DNA from: Paraburkholderia eburnea
Lineage (GTDB): Bacteria > Pseudomonadota > Gammaproteobacteria > Burkholderiales > Burkholderiaceae
Length of the DNA: 64,000 nt
Direction of reading: 5' to 3'
NCBI RefSeq assembly: GCF_002917095.1
Contig: NZ_PQGA01000001.1
Location: 558,001 to 622,000 of the forward strand
Below, piece by piece: positions 10,227 through 19,230 of this stretch. Under the pieces are notes generated by a model that saw nothing but the letters and a program-made list of their open reading frames with translations, ran no database searches and was not told where the DNA came from. Position 1 is the stretch's first letter. Each line of letters opens with the position of its first letter. A program made the translations under genes and the position numbers.

Positions 10227-11384
10227 GTGGCGGCACGCGACGCACAGAAAGATGAGAGCGCACACCGGGGCGACGGTGTGTATTTCGGTCTGATGTCCGG
10301 CACCAGCATGGACGGCGTGGACGGCATCGCCGTGCGTTTCGAGCACGGACAGCGGCCCGTCGTGCTGGCCGAGGCCTTCGTCGGCTTCGCGCAGGGCTTG
10401 CGCGAAGCGCTCTTCTCGCTGCAACAGCCCGGCGAAAACGAAATCGAGCGCGCCTCGCTCGCGGGCAACGCCCTCGCCGCGCGCTACGCGGTCTGCTGCC
10501 ACGAGTTGCTGCGCGCGGGCAATCTGTCCGCCGATGAAGTGCGTGCCATCGGCGCGCATGGCCAGACCATCCGTCATCGCCCCGAAAAGGGCTTCACGGT
10601 GCAGATCCAGAACCCCGCGCTGCTCGCCGAACTCGCGCACATCGACGTGATCGCCGATTTCCGCAGCCGCGACGTCGCCTCGGGCGGCCAGGGCGCGCCG
10701 CTCGTGCCAGCCTTCCATGCGACGGTGTTCGGCTCGCACGAAGACACGCGCGTCGTCTGCAATCTCGGCGGCATCAGCAATATCACGGTGCTGAGTTCGA
10801 CCGGCGCGGTGCGCGGTTTCGACTGCGGCCCGGCCAATGCGCTGCTCGACCTCTGGGCCGAGCGCCATCTGGGCAAGCCTTACGACGAAAACGGCCAGTT
10901 CGCGGCGAGCGGCAATCTGCATCAGCCGCTCTTGAACGCGCTGCTCGGCGAGCCGTTCTTCGAGCAGCCGCCGCCCAAGAGCACGGGGCGCGATCTGTTC
11001 AATGCGCAGTGGCTCGACGAAAAGTTGAAGGGCTTCGAGTCGCTCACGCCCGCCGATGTGCAGGCCACGCTCGTCGCGCTCACCGCTGTCAGCGTGGCGC
11101 GCGAGATCGAGCGTCATGCGGGAGATTGCCGCGCGGTCTACGTGTGCGGCGGCGGCGCGCGCAATCGCGTGCTGATGGAGGCGTTGCACAAGGCGCTGGA
11201 GACGGGCGGTGTCGCGGGCGTGCCGGTCATGACGACCGAGGCGCTGGGTGTGCCGCCGCAGCAGGTGGAACCGCTCGCCTTCGCCTGGCTGGCGATGCGC
11301 TGCGTGGCGCGCGAGCCCGGCAATCTGCCGGCGGTCACGGGCGCGGCGGGCGAACGCGTGCTGGGCGCGATCTATCCGCGCTGA
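10227..11384 (+). CDS. anmK: Anhydro-N-acetylmuramic acid kinase
   Basis: Phosphorylates and opens 1,6-anhydro-MurNAc to MurNAc-6-P in cell-wall recycling. The GTG at 10227 is chosen because a strong AAAGGAG sits 6 nt upstream; this gives 385 residues, close to the family norm. An upstream ATG at 10164 lacks such a site. Motifs: [12 protein letters not shown] near the N-terminus (nucleotide binding), [31 protein letters not shown] and [11 protein letters not shown]. It is a single gene between higBA and erpA, ended by a terminator shared with convergent erpA. Confidence 0.96.
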   Translation: MAARDAQKDESAHRGDGVYFGLMSGTSMDGVDGIAVRFEHGQRPVVLAEAFVGFAQGLREALFSLQQPGENEIERASLAGNALAARYAVCCHELLRAGNLSADEVRAIGAHGQTIRHRPEKGFTVQIQNPALLAELAHIDVIADFRSRDVASGGQGAPLVPAFHATVFGSHEDTRVVCNLGGISNITVLSSTGAVRGFDCGPANALLDLWAERHLGKPYDENGQFAASGNLHQPLLNALLGEPFFEQPPPKSTGRDLFNAQWLDEKLKGFESLTPADVQATLVALTAVSVAREIERHAGDCRAVYVCGGGARNRVLMEALHKALETGGVAGVPVMTTEALGVPPQQVEPLAFAWLAMRCVAREPGNLPAVTGAAGERVLGAIYPR

Positions 11385-11405
11385 AGCAAATCAGCGCGCA
11401 AATAA

Positions 11406-11430
11406 AAACGGGGCCGAAGCCCCGTTTTTT
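11406..11430. terminator. Bidirectional terminator between anmK and erpA
   Basis: AAAACGGGGC-CGAA-GCCCCGTTTT, a perfect stem with A/T tails on both sides, between convergent anmK and erpA. It can terminate both. Confidence 0.9.
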
Positions 11431-11459
11431 TTGACTACCTGCCGGATCGACAGTTGCGA

Positions 11460-11825
11460 TCAGACCGAGAACGACGAACCGCAACCGCAGGTGGTCGAGG
11501 CATTCGGGTTCTTGATGACGAACTGCGCGCCATTCAGATCGTCCTTGTAATCGATCTCAGCGCCGACCAGGTACTGGTAGCTCATCGAGTCGATCAACAA
11601 CTGGACGCCGTTCTTGTTCATCACGGTGTCGTCTTCGTTGACGGCTTCGTCGAACGTGAATCCGTACTGGAAGCCCGAGCAGCCGCCGCCTTGCACGAAC
11701 ACGCGCAGCTTCAGCTCCGGGTTGCCTTCCTCGTCGATCAGTTGCTTGACCTTGTCAGCCGCTGCGTCGGTAAAAACGAAGGGACCGGGCATTTCAGTCA
11801 CGGGGGTCTCGGTGACAGCGTTCAT
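11460..11825 (-). CDS. erpA: Iron-sulfur cluster insertion protein ErpA
   Basis: A-type carrier that hands Fe-S clusters to apoproteins. The 121-residue length is right. The three cluster-ligating cysteines are visible: one in [11 protein letters not shown] and two in the C-terminal TTCGCGSSF. An acidic N-terminal leader precedes the conserved domain starting near FTDAAADKV. The gene is alone on the minus strand downstream of the rpsI terminator, with an unusual 15-bp inverted repeat about 85 bp upstream that could lie in its leader. Confidence 0.97.
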   Translation of the reverse strand: MNAVTETPVTEMPGPFVFTDAAADKVKQLIDEEGNPELKLRVFVQGGGCSGFQYGFTFDEAVNEDDTVMNKNGVQLLIDSMSYQYLVGAEIDYKDDLNGAQFVIKNPNASTTCGCGSSFSV

Positions 11826-11908
11826 TCGAACTCTCCAAAAAAGCTTCTAGCCGCTATTGTAGGGCTGTTCCTGAGATCGTGCTTAAGCCCAGGAAATCAA
11901 GGGTTTCT

Positions 11909-11955
11909 CGCCACTTGTTTGACCCACATCTCAAATATGAGTCAAACAAGTGGCG
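11909..11955. repeat. Perfect 15-bp inverted repeat upstream of erpA
   Basis: Arms CGCCACTTGTTTGAC (11909-11923) and GTCAAACAAGTGGCG (11941-11955) are perfectly complementary around a 17-nt loop. It lies between the rpsI terminator and erpA. There is no T run beside it, so it is not a typical terminator. It could be a dyad operator or an RNA hairpin in the erpA leader. Confidence 0.7.
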
Positions 11956-11979
11956 CGTGTTGATGCTTCTCATAAACGA

Positions 11980-12018
11980 AAAAACCGCCCGGCGCATTCC
12001 TGCGCGAGGCGGTTTTTG
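11980..12018 (-). terminator. Intrinsic terminator of the rplM-rpsI operon
   Basis: On the minus strand a stem of the type AAAAACCGCC ... GGCGGTTTTT ends in a T run, 57 bp beyond the rpsI stop. The long inner loop can form extra pairs (GCGC). Confidence 0.85.
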
Positions 12019-12074
12019 CAGCAGCCATGCGCCTCCGCGAGGAGCGCATGGACCACAAAGCGCGAATCCTGGGA

Positions 12075-12467
12075 TTAACGCTTCGAGAACTGCTTGCGGC
12101 GACGTGCCTTGTGGAAACCGACCTTCTTACGTTCCACTTCACGTGCGTCACGCGTAACGTAGCCAGCCTTCGACAGTTCCGGCTTCAGCGTTGCGTCGTA
12201 GTCCATCAGCGCGCGCGTGATGCCGTGGCGAACTGCGCCGGCCTGGCCGGTTTCGCCGCCGCCCGTCACGTTCACCTTGATGTCGAACGTCGTGCCGTGG
12301 TTCGTGAGTTCCAGCGGTTGACGCACGATCATCAGCGACGTTTCGCGCGAGAAGTAGTCGGCGATGGGCTTACCGTTGACGATGATATCGCCCTTGCCCG
12401 ACTTGATGAAGACACGAGCGACTGCGCTCTTGCGGCGGCCCGTACCGTAATTCCAGTTACCGATCAT
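12075..12467 (-). CDS. rpsI: 30S ribosomal protein S9
   Basis: Ribosomal protein of the small-subunit head; its basic C-terminal tail reaches the P-site tRNA. The 130-residue length is exact for the family. It has the N-terminal [13 protein letters not shown], the central [15 protein letters not shown] and the C-terminal [11 protein letters not shown] that ends in the conserved Lys-Arg. It lies 11 bp after rplM in the classic rplM-rpsI operon. Confidence 0.99.
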   Translation of the reverse strand: MIGNWNYGTGRRKSAVARVFIKSGKGDIIVNGKPIADYFSRETSLMIVRQPLELTNHGTTFDIKVNVTGGGETGQAGAVRHGITRALMDYDATLKPELSKAGYVTRDAREVERKKVGFHKARRRKQFSKR

Positions 12468-12478
12468 ATGGGCTCCCC

Positions 12479-12907
12479 TTAGATCTCGAGCGCCTGCGGC
12501 TGTTGAGCCGAGTGCGGATGCGTTGCGTCTGCGTAGACCTTGAGCTTCTTGATCATCGCGTAGCCCAGCGGGCCCTTCGGCAGCATGCCCTTCACGGCCT
12601 TCTCGAGCGCGCGGCCCGGGAAGCGTTCCTGCATCTTGCCAAACGTCGTTTCGTAGATACCGCCCGGGTAGCCCGAGTGACGGTAGTACTTCTTGTCGGT
12701 CGTCTTGTTGCCCGTGACCTTCAGCTTGCCGGCGTTGATGATGATGATGAAATCACCAGTGTCGACGTGCGGGGTGAACTCAGGCTTGTGCTTGCCGCGA
12801 AGACGGCGTGCCACTTCGCTGGCGACACGGCCGAGAACCTTATCCGTCGCGTCAATCACGTACCATTCGCGCTGCACTTCATGTGCCTTGGCGGAAAAAG
12901 TCTTCAT
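12479..12907 (-). CDS. rplM: 50S ribosomal protein L13
   Basis: Early-assembly large-subunit protein of 142 residues. Motifs: [20 protein letters not shown] at the start, [18 protein letters not shown], and [34 protein letters not shown] split over the middle. It heads the rplM-rpsI operon. The leader is about 146 nt from the predicted promoter and holds small dyads (for example CCTGGTCCAGG, 12989-12999), which could be part of autogenous control as in E. coli. Confidence 0.99.
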   Translation of the reverse strand: MKTFSAKAHEVQREWYVIDATDKVLGRVASEVARRLRGKHKPEFTPHVDTGDFIIIINAGKLKVTGNKTTDKKYYRHSGYPGGIYETTFGKMQERFPGRALEKAVKGMLPKGPLGYAMIKKLKVYADATHPHSAQQPQALEI

Positions 12908-13060
12908 GATCGATCCAAAAAATAACTTGTGCCCTGATTCGGTCCTGCTTGTAGGTTGACGCTCGTTGGCGCCGGCGCAGGCTCTCCCTGGTCCAGGCCC
13001 CCCCGCAGTAATCCGCGAGATGACCCAGCTTCCCCGCGGGCATGATGCGGGAAACCTAAG

Positions 13061-13090
13061 ATTATAAAGGGAAATTTGAAGTGCCGTCAA
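13061..13090 (-). promoter_or_regulatory. Sigma-70 promoter of rplM-rpsI
   Basis: On the minus strand: -35 TTGACG (13090-13085), 18-bp spacer, perfect -10 TATAAT (13066-13061). Transcription would start near 13054, giving a leader of about 146 nt before rplM. It lies just downstream of the predicted small RNA terminator on the same strand. Confidence 0.8.
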
Positions 13091-13135
13091 AATTTCTGCG
13101 GCCAGGTCGCGCGTGGGCCGAAAAACACGCGGACG

Positions 13136-13231
13136 AAAAAAAGCCCAAGCGCGTTTGCTCGGGCTTAATCCACTCTTTGGAGGAGGGTGGAGGAGACATG
13201 CTGAGGTGTCGTGAAGCACGACAACCAATGG
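13136..13231 (-). ncRNA. Predicted small RNA with anti-Shine-Dalgarno loop
   Basis: The minus strand holds a complete small-RNA gene of about 95 nt. A promoter at 13265-13237 predicts a start near 13230. The RNA then has a 5' hairpin (7-bp stem TGTCGTG/CACGACA, 13223-13207). Next is a C/U-rich section with two CTCCTCC-type copies (13195-13179). The second copy sits in a 13-nt loop closed by TCCAC/GTGGA (13191-13187 with 13173-13169). Last comes an intrinsic terminator, AAGCCCGAGC/GCTTGGGCTT plus seven T's (13168-13137). Loops rich in CCUCC can pair with ribosome-binding sites, as in the cuckoo/CcsR-type RNAs of alpha- and beta-proteobacteria. Function and family membership are inferred. Confidence 0.72.
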
Positions 13232-13236
13232 GGATA

Positions 13237-13265
13237 ACTATACCGATCGGCCTTGTGCGACGCAA
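13237..13265 (-). promoter_or_regulatory. Promoter of the predicted small RNA
   Basis: On the minus strand: -35 TTGCGT (13265-13260), exactly 17 bp, -10 TATAGT (13242-13237). It is placed correctly to start an RNA whose first hairpin begins about 7 nt later. Confidence 0.7.
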
Positions 13266-13558
13266 GAGAATTTGCATCGTGAAAGTGAAAACCATAATGT
13301 GAAACGATGAAATTTCTCGTGCATCACAAAATTATCCTTACAAATCATCGCATTACATCCACCCCATCGTGAATACGCATCTTTCGACTAGAGCGAAACC
13401 CCTAATTGCCAGAGGGAAATAGCCTTGCGCGCGCGCTATCGCGTCGCAACATTCAAGCAAATCGCATGATCGGCATGCGCCATGTCCCCCCGGACATACC
13501 AGTAGGACGCGGGCTACAATGCCGGCTGAATCGAGATAATTTGCGCAGGGGCAAACGC

Positions 13559-13981
13559 ATGGAATGCAAAGTGAGCTGGATGGGTCAGGATGGCATGGCT
13601 TTCGCCGCCGAAACGGGCAGCGGCCACCTGGTCAACATGGACGGCGCCCCGGAAGGCGGCGGTCATAACCTCGCACCGCGTCCGATGGAAATGGTGCTGC
13701 TTGGCACCGGCGGCTGCACGGCTTATGACGTGGTGCTGATCCTGAAGAAGAGCCGTCAGGAAGTGAGCGGCTGCAACGTGACGCTCAAGGCCGAACGCGC
13801 GAGCGAAGATCCCAAGGTCTTCACGAAGATCCACTTCCACTTCACCGTGACGGGCAAGAACCTGAACCCGGCCACCGTCGAGCGCGCGATCAACCTGTCG
13901 CACGACAAGTACTGCTCGGCGTCGATCATGATCGGCAAGACCGCCGAGATCACGCATACGTTCGAGATCGTCGCGGCGTAA
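13559..13981 (+). CDS. OsmC-family protein (YhfA-like)
   Basis: A 140-residue OsmC/Ohr-superfamily protein. It begins MECKVSWMGQDGMAF and carries LAPRPMEMVLLGTGGCTAYDVV, whose Cys matches the redox-active region, and SHDKYCSASIMIG with the second Cys. It resembles the YhfA branch rather than Ohr; these proteins are linked to peroxide or osmotic stress, but the YhfA role is unsettled. The ATG at 13559 has an AGGGG box upstream; an open frame back to 13406 is not conserved. The gene is monocistronic with a terminator directly after it. Confidence 0.9.
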   Translation: MECKVSWMGQDGMAFAAETGSGHLVNMDGAPEGGGHNLAPRPMEMVLLGTGGCTAYDVVLILKKSRQEVSGCNVTLKAERASEDPKVFTKIHFHFTVTGKNLNPATVERAINLSHDKYCSASIMIGKTAEITHTFEIVAA

Positions 13982-13995
13982 GACCCGCAGCAAAA

Positions 13996-14038
13996 GAAAA
14001 AGCCGGCGCGGTTCTTGATGAACCGCGCCGGCTTTTTG
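13996..14038. terminator. Bidirectional terminator between the osmC-like gene and rnpB
   Basis: A 16-bp stem AGCCGGCGCGGTTC ... GAACCGCGCCGGCT with a 5-nt loop and A/T runs on both sides. It ends the plus-strand OsmC-like gene and the minus-strand RNase P RNA. Confidence 0.92.
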
Positions 14039-14047
14039 CATGAATGA

Positions 14048-14465
<418 letters not shown>

Positions 14466-14484
14466 GCGCGATATTAGCACGCCT

Positions 14485-15447
14485 TCAGCGTGGGCGCTGA
14501 CGGCGCCCCGGACGAAACACCGAGGTGTCGTCGTAGAACGAAGGATCTTCGTTGGCCGCCCACCAGCCCGGAATGCCCAGCACCGGCAGCGGTGCGAAGC
14601 TGCGGCCGCTCAGGTTGCCGTCGGCGGCGAGGCTCGTGCTCACCACTTCGTCCAGATACGTGTTGCGCTGCGCGCGCGGCCACGCGAAGTAGATTTCGGG
14701 GACGTCGACCACCCAGGCGTGCGCCGTGCACGCGACATAGGGCGCGATCAATTTTTCGAGCAGCGCGTGACCGAACATGCGTACTTCGCAGGCGCAATCC
14801 CACTTCGTGCGCCCCGCGACGAACAGCGCGCGCCAGTCGAAGTCGCGCAGCGCCTGCGTGAGCGCAGGATCGGCGCTCGCGAACAGCACGGCGTTTTCGT
14901 CGAACAGCGTGAGCGCGTCGCGCACGCCGCCGCGCGTCGGGCCTACGCCCAGCACGTCGATCGCATCGGCCTGACGCGCGTTGAGCGTCGCCTTGATGCG
15001 CGGAAACGCGAACCAGTGCAGCGCGTTGAAGAAGTCATGCAGGTTGTGGCGCGTGGGCACCCCGCCCGTCGCGGCGATGTGCCCTTCGTAGGATGCGCCT
15101 TCCGGCAGATCGTCCTGCGCGATGAAGCCGAGCGCCTGGCCGCGGCCCGTGCGGTGGCCGGCCGCGCGTGCATCGGCGTTCAGTTCTTGCAGATAGCGCG
15201 CGTAACCCGCCAGCGCGGCCTGCTGCCAGCGACGTCCGCGCGCTTCGTGCTGGGCGAACCACGGGTGCGCCCAGTCGATATCGGCGAAACTGCCTTCGGG
15301 CAGGCTCCGGCGCGGCGACTTCGGCTGCATGGATGCGCTCGCTTCGATCGCTTCGGGCGTCGCCACGCCGGGCGTCGCCACGCCGGGCGTCGCCACGCCG
15401 GACGTCGCTACACCGGGCGTCACTGCGCCGGGCATCGCTATGCTCAA
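14485..15447 (-). CDS. DUF3025 domain-containing protein
   Basis: A roughly 280-residue DUF3025 body of unknown function follows a repetitive leader. Recognisable DUF3025 segments are the [11 protein letters not shown] start, [43 protein letters not shown] and the C-terminal [28 protein letters not shown]. The 5' end is unclear: a TTG at 15447 overlaps the pyrC stop (TTGA), an ATG lies at 15435, and an ATG at 15330 starts after the repeats. The first 30 or so residues are VATPG pentapeptide repeats encoded by the 15-bp array. It is coupled to pyrC and shares its transcript. Confidence 0.85.
   Translation of the reverse strand: MSIAMPGAVTPGVATSGVATPGVATPGVATPEAIEASASMQPKSPRRSLPEGSFADIDWAHPWFAQHEARGRRWQQAALAGYARYLQELNADARAAGHRTGRGQALGFIAQDDLPEGASYEGHIAATGGVPTRHNLHDFFNALHWFAFPRIKATLNARQADAIDVLGVGPTRGGVRDALTLFDENAVLFASADPALTQALRDFDWRALFVAGRTKWDCACEVRMFGHALLEKLIAPYVACTAHAWVVDVPEIYFAWPRAQRNTYLDEVVSTSLAADGNLSGRSFAPLPVLGIPGWWAANEDPSFYDDTSVFRPGRRQRPR
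15354..15443. repeat. Six-copy 15-bp tandem repeat at the pyrC/DUF3025 junction
   Basis: Six in-register copies of a 15-bp unit; three are identical (CGGGCGTCGCCACGC) and three diverged. It begins one base after the pyrC stop codon on the minus strand and codes for VATPG-type pentapeptides in the DUF3025 frame. The unit is a multiple of three, so copy-number change would alter protein length without shifting frame. Confidence 0.93.
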
Positions 15448-16499
15448 TCCAGCTTCCAGCCGATCGTCTCGCCGCCACGCAGCGGCACGACGGGCACGCC
15501 GCCCGCTTCGACTTCCGCCGGCAGCGTCCAGTCTTCGCGGCGCAGCGTGACCGTTTCGGCGCTGCGCGGCAGGCCGTAGAAGTCCGCGCCGAAGAAGCTC
15601 GCGAAGCCTTCCAGCTTGTCGAGCGCGCCCGCGTTGTCGAACGCTTCGGCATAAAGCTCCAGCGCGTGCAGCGCCGTGTAGCAGCCCGCGCAGCCGCAGG
15701 CGTGCTCCTTCAGGCCCTTTGCGTGCGGCGCGCTATCGGTGCCGAGGAAGAAGCGAGCGTCGCCCGACGTCGCCGCCTCGACCAGCGCCACGCGATGCGT
15801 CTCGCGCTTGAGCACCGGCAGACAGTAGTAATGCGGACGGATACCGCCGAGGAAGATCGCGTTGCGGTTGTACAGCAGGTGATGCGCCGTGATGGTCGCA
15901 CCCAGCAGGCCGGGAGCGGCGTTATCGGCGCGGATGTAATCGACGGCGTCCTTGGTCGTGATGTGTTCGAACACCACCTTCAGGCCCGGGAAGTCGCGGC
16001 GCAGCGGCGTCATCACGCGGTCGATGAAGACCTTCTCGCGATCGAACAGGTCGATGTCCGGACTCGTGACTTCGCCGTGCACGAGCAGCGGCATGCCCAC
16101 TTCCTGCATCGCTTCCAGCGCCTTCGCGCACTTGCGGATGTCCGTCACGCCCGCGTCGGAATTGGTGGTCGCGCCCGCCGGATACAGCTTCACGCCATGC
16201 ACGAAGCCGCTTGCCTTCGCACGGCGGATTTCGTCGGCCGGCGTGTTGTCGGTGAGATAGAGCGTCATCAGCGGCTCGAACTTCACGCCTGCGGGCAGCG
16301 CCGCGAGGATGCGCTCGCGGTACGCAGCGGCCTGTTCGGTCGTGGTGACCGGCGGCTTCAGGTTCGGCATGATGATCGCGCGGCCGAACTGGCGCGCGGT
16401 GTGCGGCAGGACCGCCGCGAGCATCGCGCCGTCGCGCACGTGCAGGTGCCAGTCGTCGGGGCGGGCGAGCGTAAGAGTCGTGGGGGTGGAAGCGTTCAT
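15444..16499 (-). CDS. pyrC: Dihydroorotase
   Basis: Zinc enzyme that cyclises carbamoyl-aspartate to dihydroorotate in pyrimidine synthesis. The 351-residue protein is of the E. coli PyrC type. The metal motif [10 protein letters not shown] is near the N-terminus and the lysine to be carboxylated lies in [17 protein letters not shown]. Further His ligands are in LLVHGEV and FEHITT, and the catalytic Asp is in [10 protein letters not shown]. The ATG at 16499 gives the usual N-terminus. The downstream DUF3025 gene overlaps its stop codon. Confidence 0.97.
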   Translation of the reverse strand: MNASTPTTLTLARPDDWHLHVRDGAMLAAVLPHTARQFGRAIIMPNLKPPVTTTEQAAAYRERILAALPAGVKFEPLMTLYLTDNTPADEIRRAKASGFVHGVKLYPAGATTNSDAGVTDIRKCAKALEAMQEVGMPLLVHGEVTSPDIDLFDREKVFIDRVMTPLRRDFPGLKVVFEHITTKDAVDYIRADNAAPGLLGATITAHHLLYNRNAIFLGGIRPHYYCLPVLKRETHRVALVEAATSGDARFFLGTDSAPHAKGLKEHACGCAGCYTALHALELYAEAFDNAGALDKLEGFASFFGADFYGLPRSAETVTLRREDWTLPAEVEAGGVPVVPLRGGETIGWKLD

Positions 16500-16814
16500 G
16501 GCTAGTCTGATACGTGATGCGCGGTGGGATCGACAACAAGGCAACCAGCGGGCAAAAGCGGGGGCAGCGCAGCGTGACGAGGCGTCGCGCGCACACGACA
16601 GCCAGTGGCCCGCCGAACTCGCGCCAACCCCGGCGCGCACGTTTGACCGGCGACGCTTTCGCGCAGGGCGGGAAAGCATCCGACAAATTTCGTATTGGCG
16701 CGCCGCAGCCCGATGATATGCTTGGAAAATCATCATTGTACCGGGTCACGCTGTCAGCCTTGGGCCAGTTTCGGCCCGGCGTCACCCGCGGTATCACAGC
16801 ATCAGACACGCGCC
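16500..16814. other. 315-bp divergent intergenic region, pyrC to yafJ-like gene
   Basis: Holds the divergent upstream regions of pyrC and the amidotransferase gene. I see an inverted pair GATGAT...ATCATC around 16712-16735 and a TACAAT -10-like box on the minus strand, but no matching -35. No coding sequence is supported here. Confidence 0.45.
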
Positions 16815-17735
16815 ATGTGCCAACTTCTCGGAATGAACTGCGCCGCGCCGACGGACGTCACGTTCTCCTTCACTGGATTCGCGGCGCGCGGCGGCGCCAC
16901 CGATCACCACGCCGACGGCTGGGGGATCGCGTTCTTCGAGGACAAGGCCTGCCGCCTCTTCATCGACAACGAGGCGTCGGCCCGCTCGCCCATCGCCGAG
17001 ATGGTCAAGCGCTATCCGATCAAGTCGCGCAACACCATCGCCCATATCCGCAAAGCCACCCAGGGCGGCTGCTCGCTCGAAAACAGCCATCCGTTCCAGC
17101 GCGAACTCTGGGGCCGCCACTGGATCTTCGCGCACAACGGCGACCTGCAGGACTTCAATCCGGTCCTCACCGACGTCTATCAGCCGGTCGGCACCACCGA
17201 CAGCGAGCGCGCCTTCTGCCTGCTGCTGCAAGGCTTGCGCAAGGCATTTCCGGGCTCGCAGCCGCCGCTCGATGAACTGTTCGCCGCGCTCGAAACGCTC
17301 ACGCGCGAGATCACGCAGTTCGGCGTGTTCAATTTCCTGATGTCGAACGGCCAGGCGCTGTTCGCGCACTGCTCGACCCATCTGCACTATCTGGTGCGCC
17401 GCTGGCCGTTTTCGACCGCGCATCTGGTGGACGCCGACGTGTCGATCGACTTCGCGAAATACACCACGCCTGAAGACCGCGTGGCCGTGATCGCCACGGC
17501 TCCGCTCACCGACAACGAAGTCTGGACCCGCTTCGCCCCCGGCGACCTGCTGATGTTCCAGCACGGCGAGGTGATCGCGCAGACTCGCGTGCCGGTGCCG
17601 CAGAAGGTGCTCGACAAGCTGAAGAACCCGACGCTGGACGCGTCCGCGAGCGCATCGCGCATTTCGCCGTGCGCGCAGCAGCCGGGCGAAGTTGATCCGG
17701 AAGCCGTCGCCGCCTTGCAGAGCTGGGGCGAATAA
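16815..17735 (+). CDS. Class II glutamine amidotransferase (YafJ-like)
   Basis: A 306-residue Ntn-type glutaminase-domain protein. The catalytic Cys is residue 2 (MCQLLGMNC), exposed after Met removal. The supporting motifs are GWGIAFFED, the oxyanion and substrate segment HIRKATQGGCSLENSHPF, and FAHNGDLQ. It lacks the synthase domain of PurF or GlmS, as in YafJ. The acceptor substrate is unknown. The frame opens 40 codons earlier, but the catalytic Cys fixes the ATG at 16815. Confidence 0.9.
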   Translation: MCQLLGMNCAAPTDVTFSFTGFAARGGATDHHADGWGIAFFEDKACRLFIDNEASARSPIAEMVKRYPIKSRNTIAHIRKATQGGCSLENSHPFQRELWGRHWIFAHNGDLQDFNPVLTDVYQPVGTTDSERAFCLLLQGLRKAFPGSQPPLDELFAALETLTREITQFGVFNFLMSNGQALFAHCSTHLHYLVRRWPFSTAHLVDADVSIDFAKYTTPEDRVAVIATAPLTDNEVWTRFAPGDLLMFQHGEVIAQTRVPVPQKVLDKLKNPTLDASASASRISPCAQQPGEVDPEAVAALQSWGE

Positions 17736-17754
17736 GCCGCCTACTCCGCCGATA

Positions 17755-17792
17755 AAAAAGCCGCGCAAGCCCAATGGGCTGCGCGGCTTTTT
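17755..17792. terminator. Bidirectional terminator between yafJ-like gene and gltL
   Basis: AAAAAGCCGCGCA ... TGCGCGGCTTTTT stem with an inner AGCCC/GGGCT pair, between convergent genes. A and T tails allow action in both directions. Confidence 0.88.
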
Positions 17793-17830
17793 CGTTGCCT
17801 GCGCCACGTTCCGGAGAACGCGGCGTGGCC

Positions 17831-18556
17831 TCAGTGCAGGATCTTCGCGAGAAAATCCTTGGCGCGGTCCGACTTCGGATTGGCGAAGAAGTCATCCTTG
17901 CGGTCGTCTTCGACGATGGCGCCCTTGTCCATGAAGATCACGCGATGCGCGACTTTCTTCGCAAAGCCCATTTCGTGCGTCACGCACATCATGGTCATGC
18001 CTTCCTGGGCCAGTTCCACCATCACGTCGAGCACTTCGTTGATCATCTCGGGATCGAGCGCCGATGTGGGTTCGTCGAACAGCATTGCGACCGGGTCCAT
18101 CGACAGCGCGCGCGCAATCGCCACGCGCTGCTGCTGACCGCCCGACAGCTGGCCGGGGAATTTGTCCGCGTGCGCGCGCAGGCCAACGCGATCAAGCAGC
18201 TTCAAGCCCTTTTGCGTGGCCTCGTCCTTGCTGCGGCCCAGCACCTTGATCTGCGCGAGCGTGAGATTTTCGGTGATCGACAGGTGCGGAAACAGCTCGA
18301 AGTGCTGGAACACCATGCCCACCTTCGCGCGCAGCTTCGAGAGATTGGTGCGCTTGTCGCCCACCGACTCGCCGTTCACGAGAATCTCGCCCTGCTGGAA
18401 CGGCTCCAGTCCGTTGACGGTCTTGATGAGCGTGGACTTGCCCGAGCCCGACGGCCCGCACACCACCACCACTTCTCCCTTCTTCACTTCCGTCGTGCAG
18501 TCGGTCAGCACCTGGAACTGGCCGTACCACTTCGAAACGTTCTTGATTGAAATCAT
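17831..18556 (-). CDS. gltL: Glutamate/aspartate ABC transporter ATP-binding protein
   Basis: ATPase of the GltIJKL importer, 241 residues. Walker [10 protein letters not shown] is near residue 36, the signature LSGGQQQR follows, Walker B is [15 protein letters not shown], and the switch His lies in CVTHEMGFA. The ATG at 18556 overlaps the gltK stop (ATGA), so the two are coupled. A frame extension to 18622 has no conserved residues. It is the last gene of gltI-gltJ-gltK-gltL. Confidence 0.95.
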   Translation of the reverse strand: MISIKNVSKWYGQFQVLTDCTTEVKKGEVVVVCGPSGSGKSTLIKTVNGLEPFQQGEILVNGESVGDKRTNLSKLRAKVGMVFQHFELFPHLSITENLTLAQIKVLGRSKDEATQKGLKLLDRVGLRAHADKFPGQLSGGQQQRVAIARALSMDPVAMLFDEPTSALDPEMINEVLDVMVELAQEGMTMMCVTHEMGFAKKVAHRVIFMDKGAIVEDDRKDDFFANPKSDRAKDFLAKILH

Positions 18557-19230
18557 CTTGCGACCTTTTTCTGAAGTCCTTTCACAAGGCTCGACGCGAT
18601 CACGCAGATCACGAAATAGCATGCGCCCGCGAACAGTACCATCTCGACCATCGTTCCGTCACGATCGCCCACATTGGTGGCCGTGCGGAAAAAGTCGGCG
18701 AGACTGATGACGTAGACGAGCGACGTGTCCTGAAAGAGCACGATGGCCTGCGTGAGCAACAGCGGCACCATCGCGCGAAACGCCTGCGGCAGCACCACGT
18801 ACTGCATCGCCTGACCATAACGCATACCGAGCGCGAACGACGCGTTGACCTGCCCGCGCGGCACCGCCTGAATGCCCGCGCGAATGATCTCCGAATAATA
18901 CGCGGCCTCGAACAGCGAGAACGCGATCATCGCGGAAGCGAGGCGAATGTCGATATCGGCCGACAGACCGAGCAGATTTTGCAGCACCTGCGGCACGATC
19001 AGGAAGAACCACAGCAGAACCATCACGAGCGGGATCGAGCGGAACACCGTGACGTAGCCCTTGGCGAACCATTCGAGCGGCTTCACGCCCGACAGCCGCA
19101 TGAGCGCGAGCAGCGTGCCCCACAGAATCCCGACGACGATCGCGCAAACCGTGATCTTGAAGGTGACGATGGCGCCGGTCCACAACGTCGGCAGCGCGCC
19201 CGGAATGCCGCTCCAGTCGAAATGATGCAT
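18553..19230 (-). CDS. gltK: Glutamate/aspartate ABC transporter permease GltK
   Basis: A 225-residue inner-membrane permease of the polar amino acid family. It has about five hydrophobic helices, including [20 protein letters not shown] and [14 protein letters not shown]. The cytoplasmic EAA loop reads [23 protein letters not shown] and couples to GltL. The ATG at 19230 shares a base with the gltJ stop (TGATG); a GTG one codon upstream is the alternative. Confidence 0.94.
   Translation of the reverse strand: MHHFDWSGIPGALPTLWTGAIVTFKITVCAIVVGILWGTLLALMRLSGVKPLEWFAKGYVTVFRSIPLVMVLLWFFLIVPQVLQNLLGLSADIDIRLASAMIAFSLFEAAYYSEIIRAGIQAVPRGQVNASFALGMRYGQAMQYVVLPQAFRAMVPLLLTQAIVLFQDTSLVYVISLADFFRTATNVGDRDGTMVEMVLFAGACYFVICVIASSLVKGLQKKVAR

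Noticed and set aside
13062-13295. Minus-strand frame of 77 codons across the small-RNA region
   Set aside because: It runs straight through the small-RNA terminator, starts upstream of the promoter and has no protein-like features.
15354-15443. 15-bp array considered as CRISPR or an attachment site
   Set aside because: Units are contiguous with no spacers and encode VATPG in frame.
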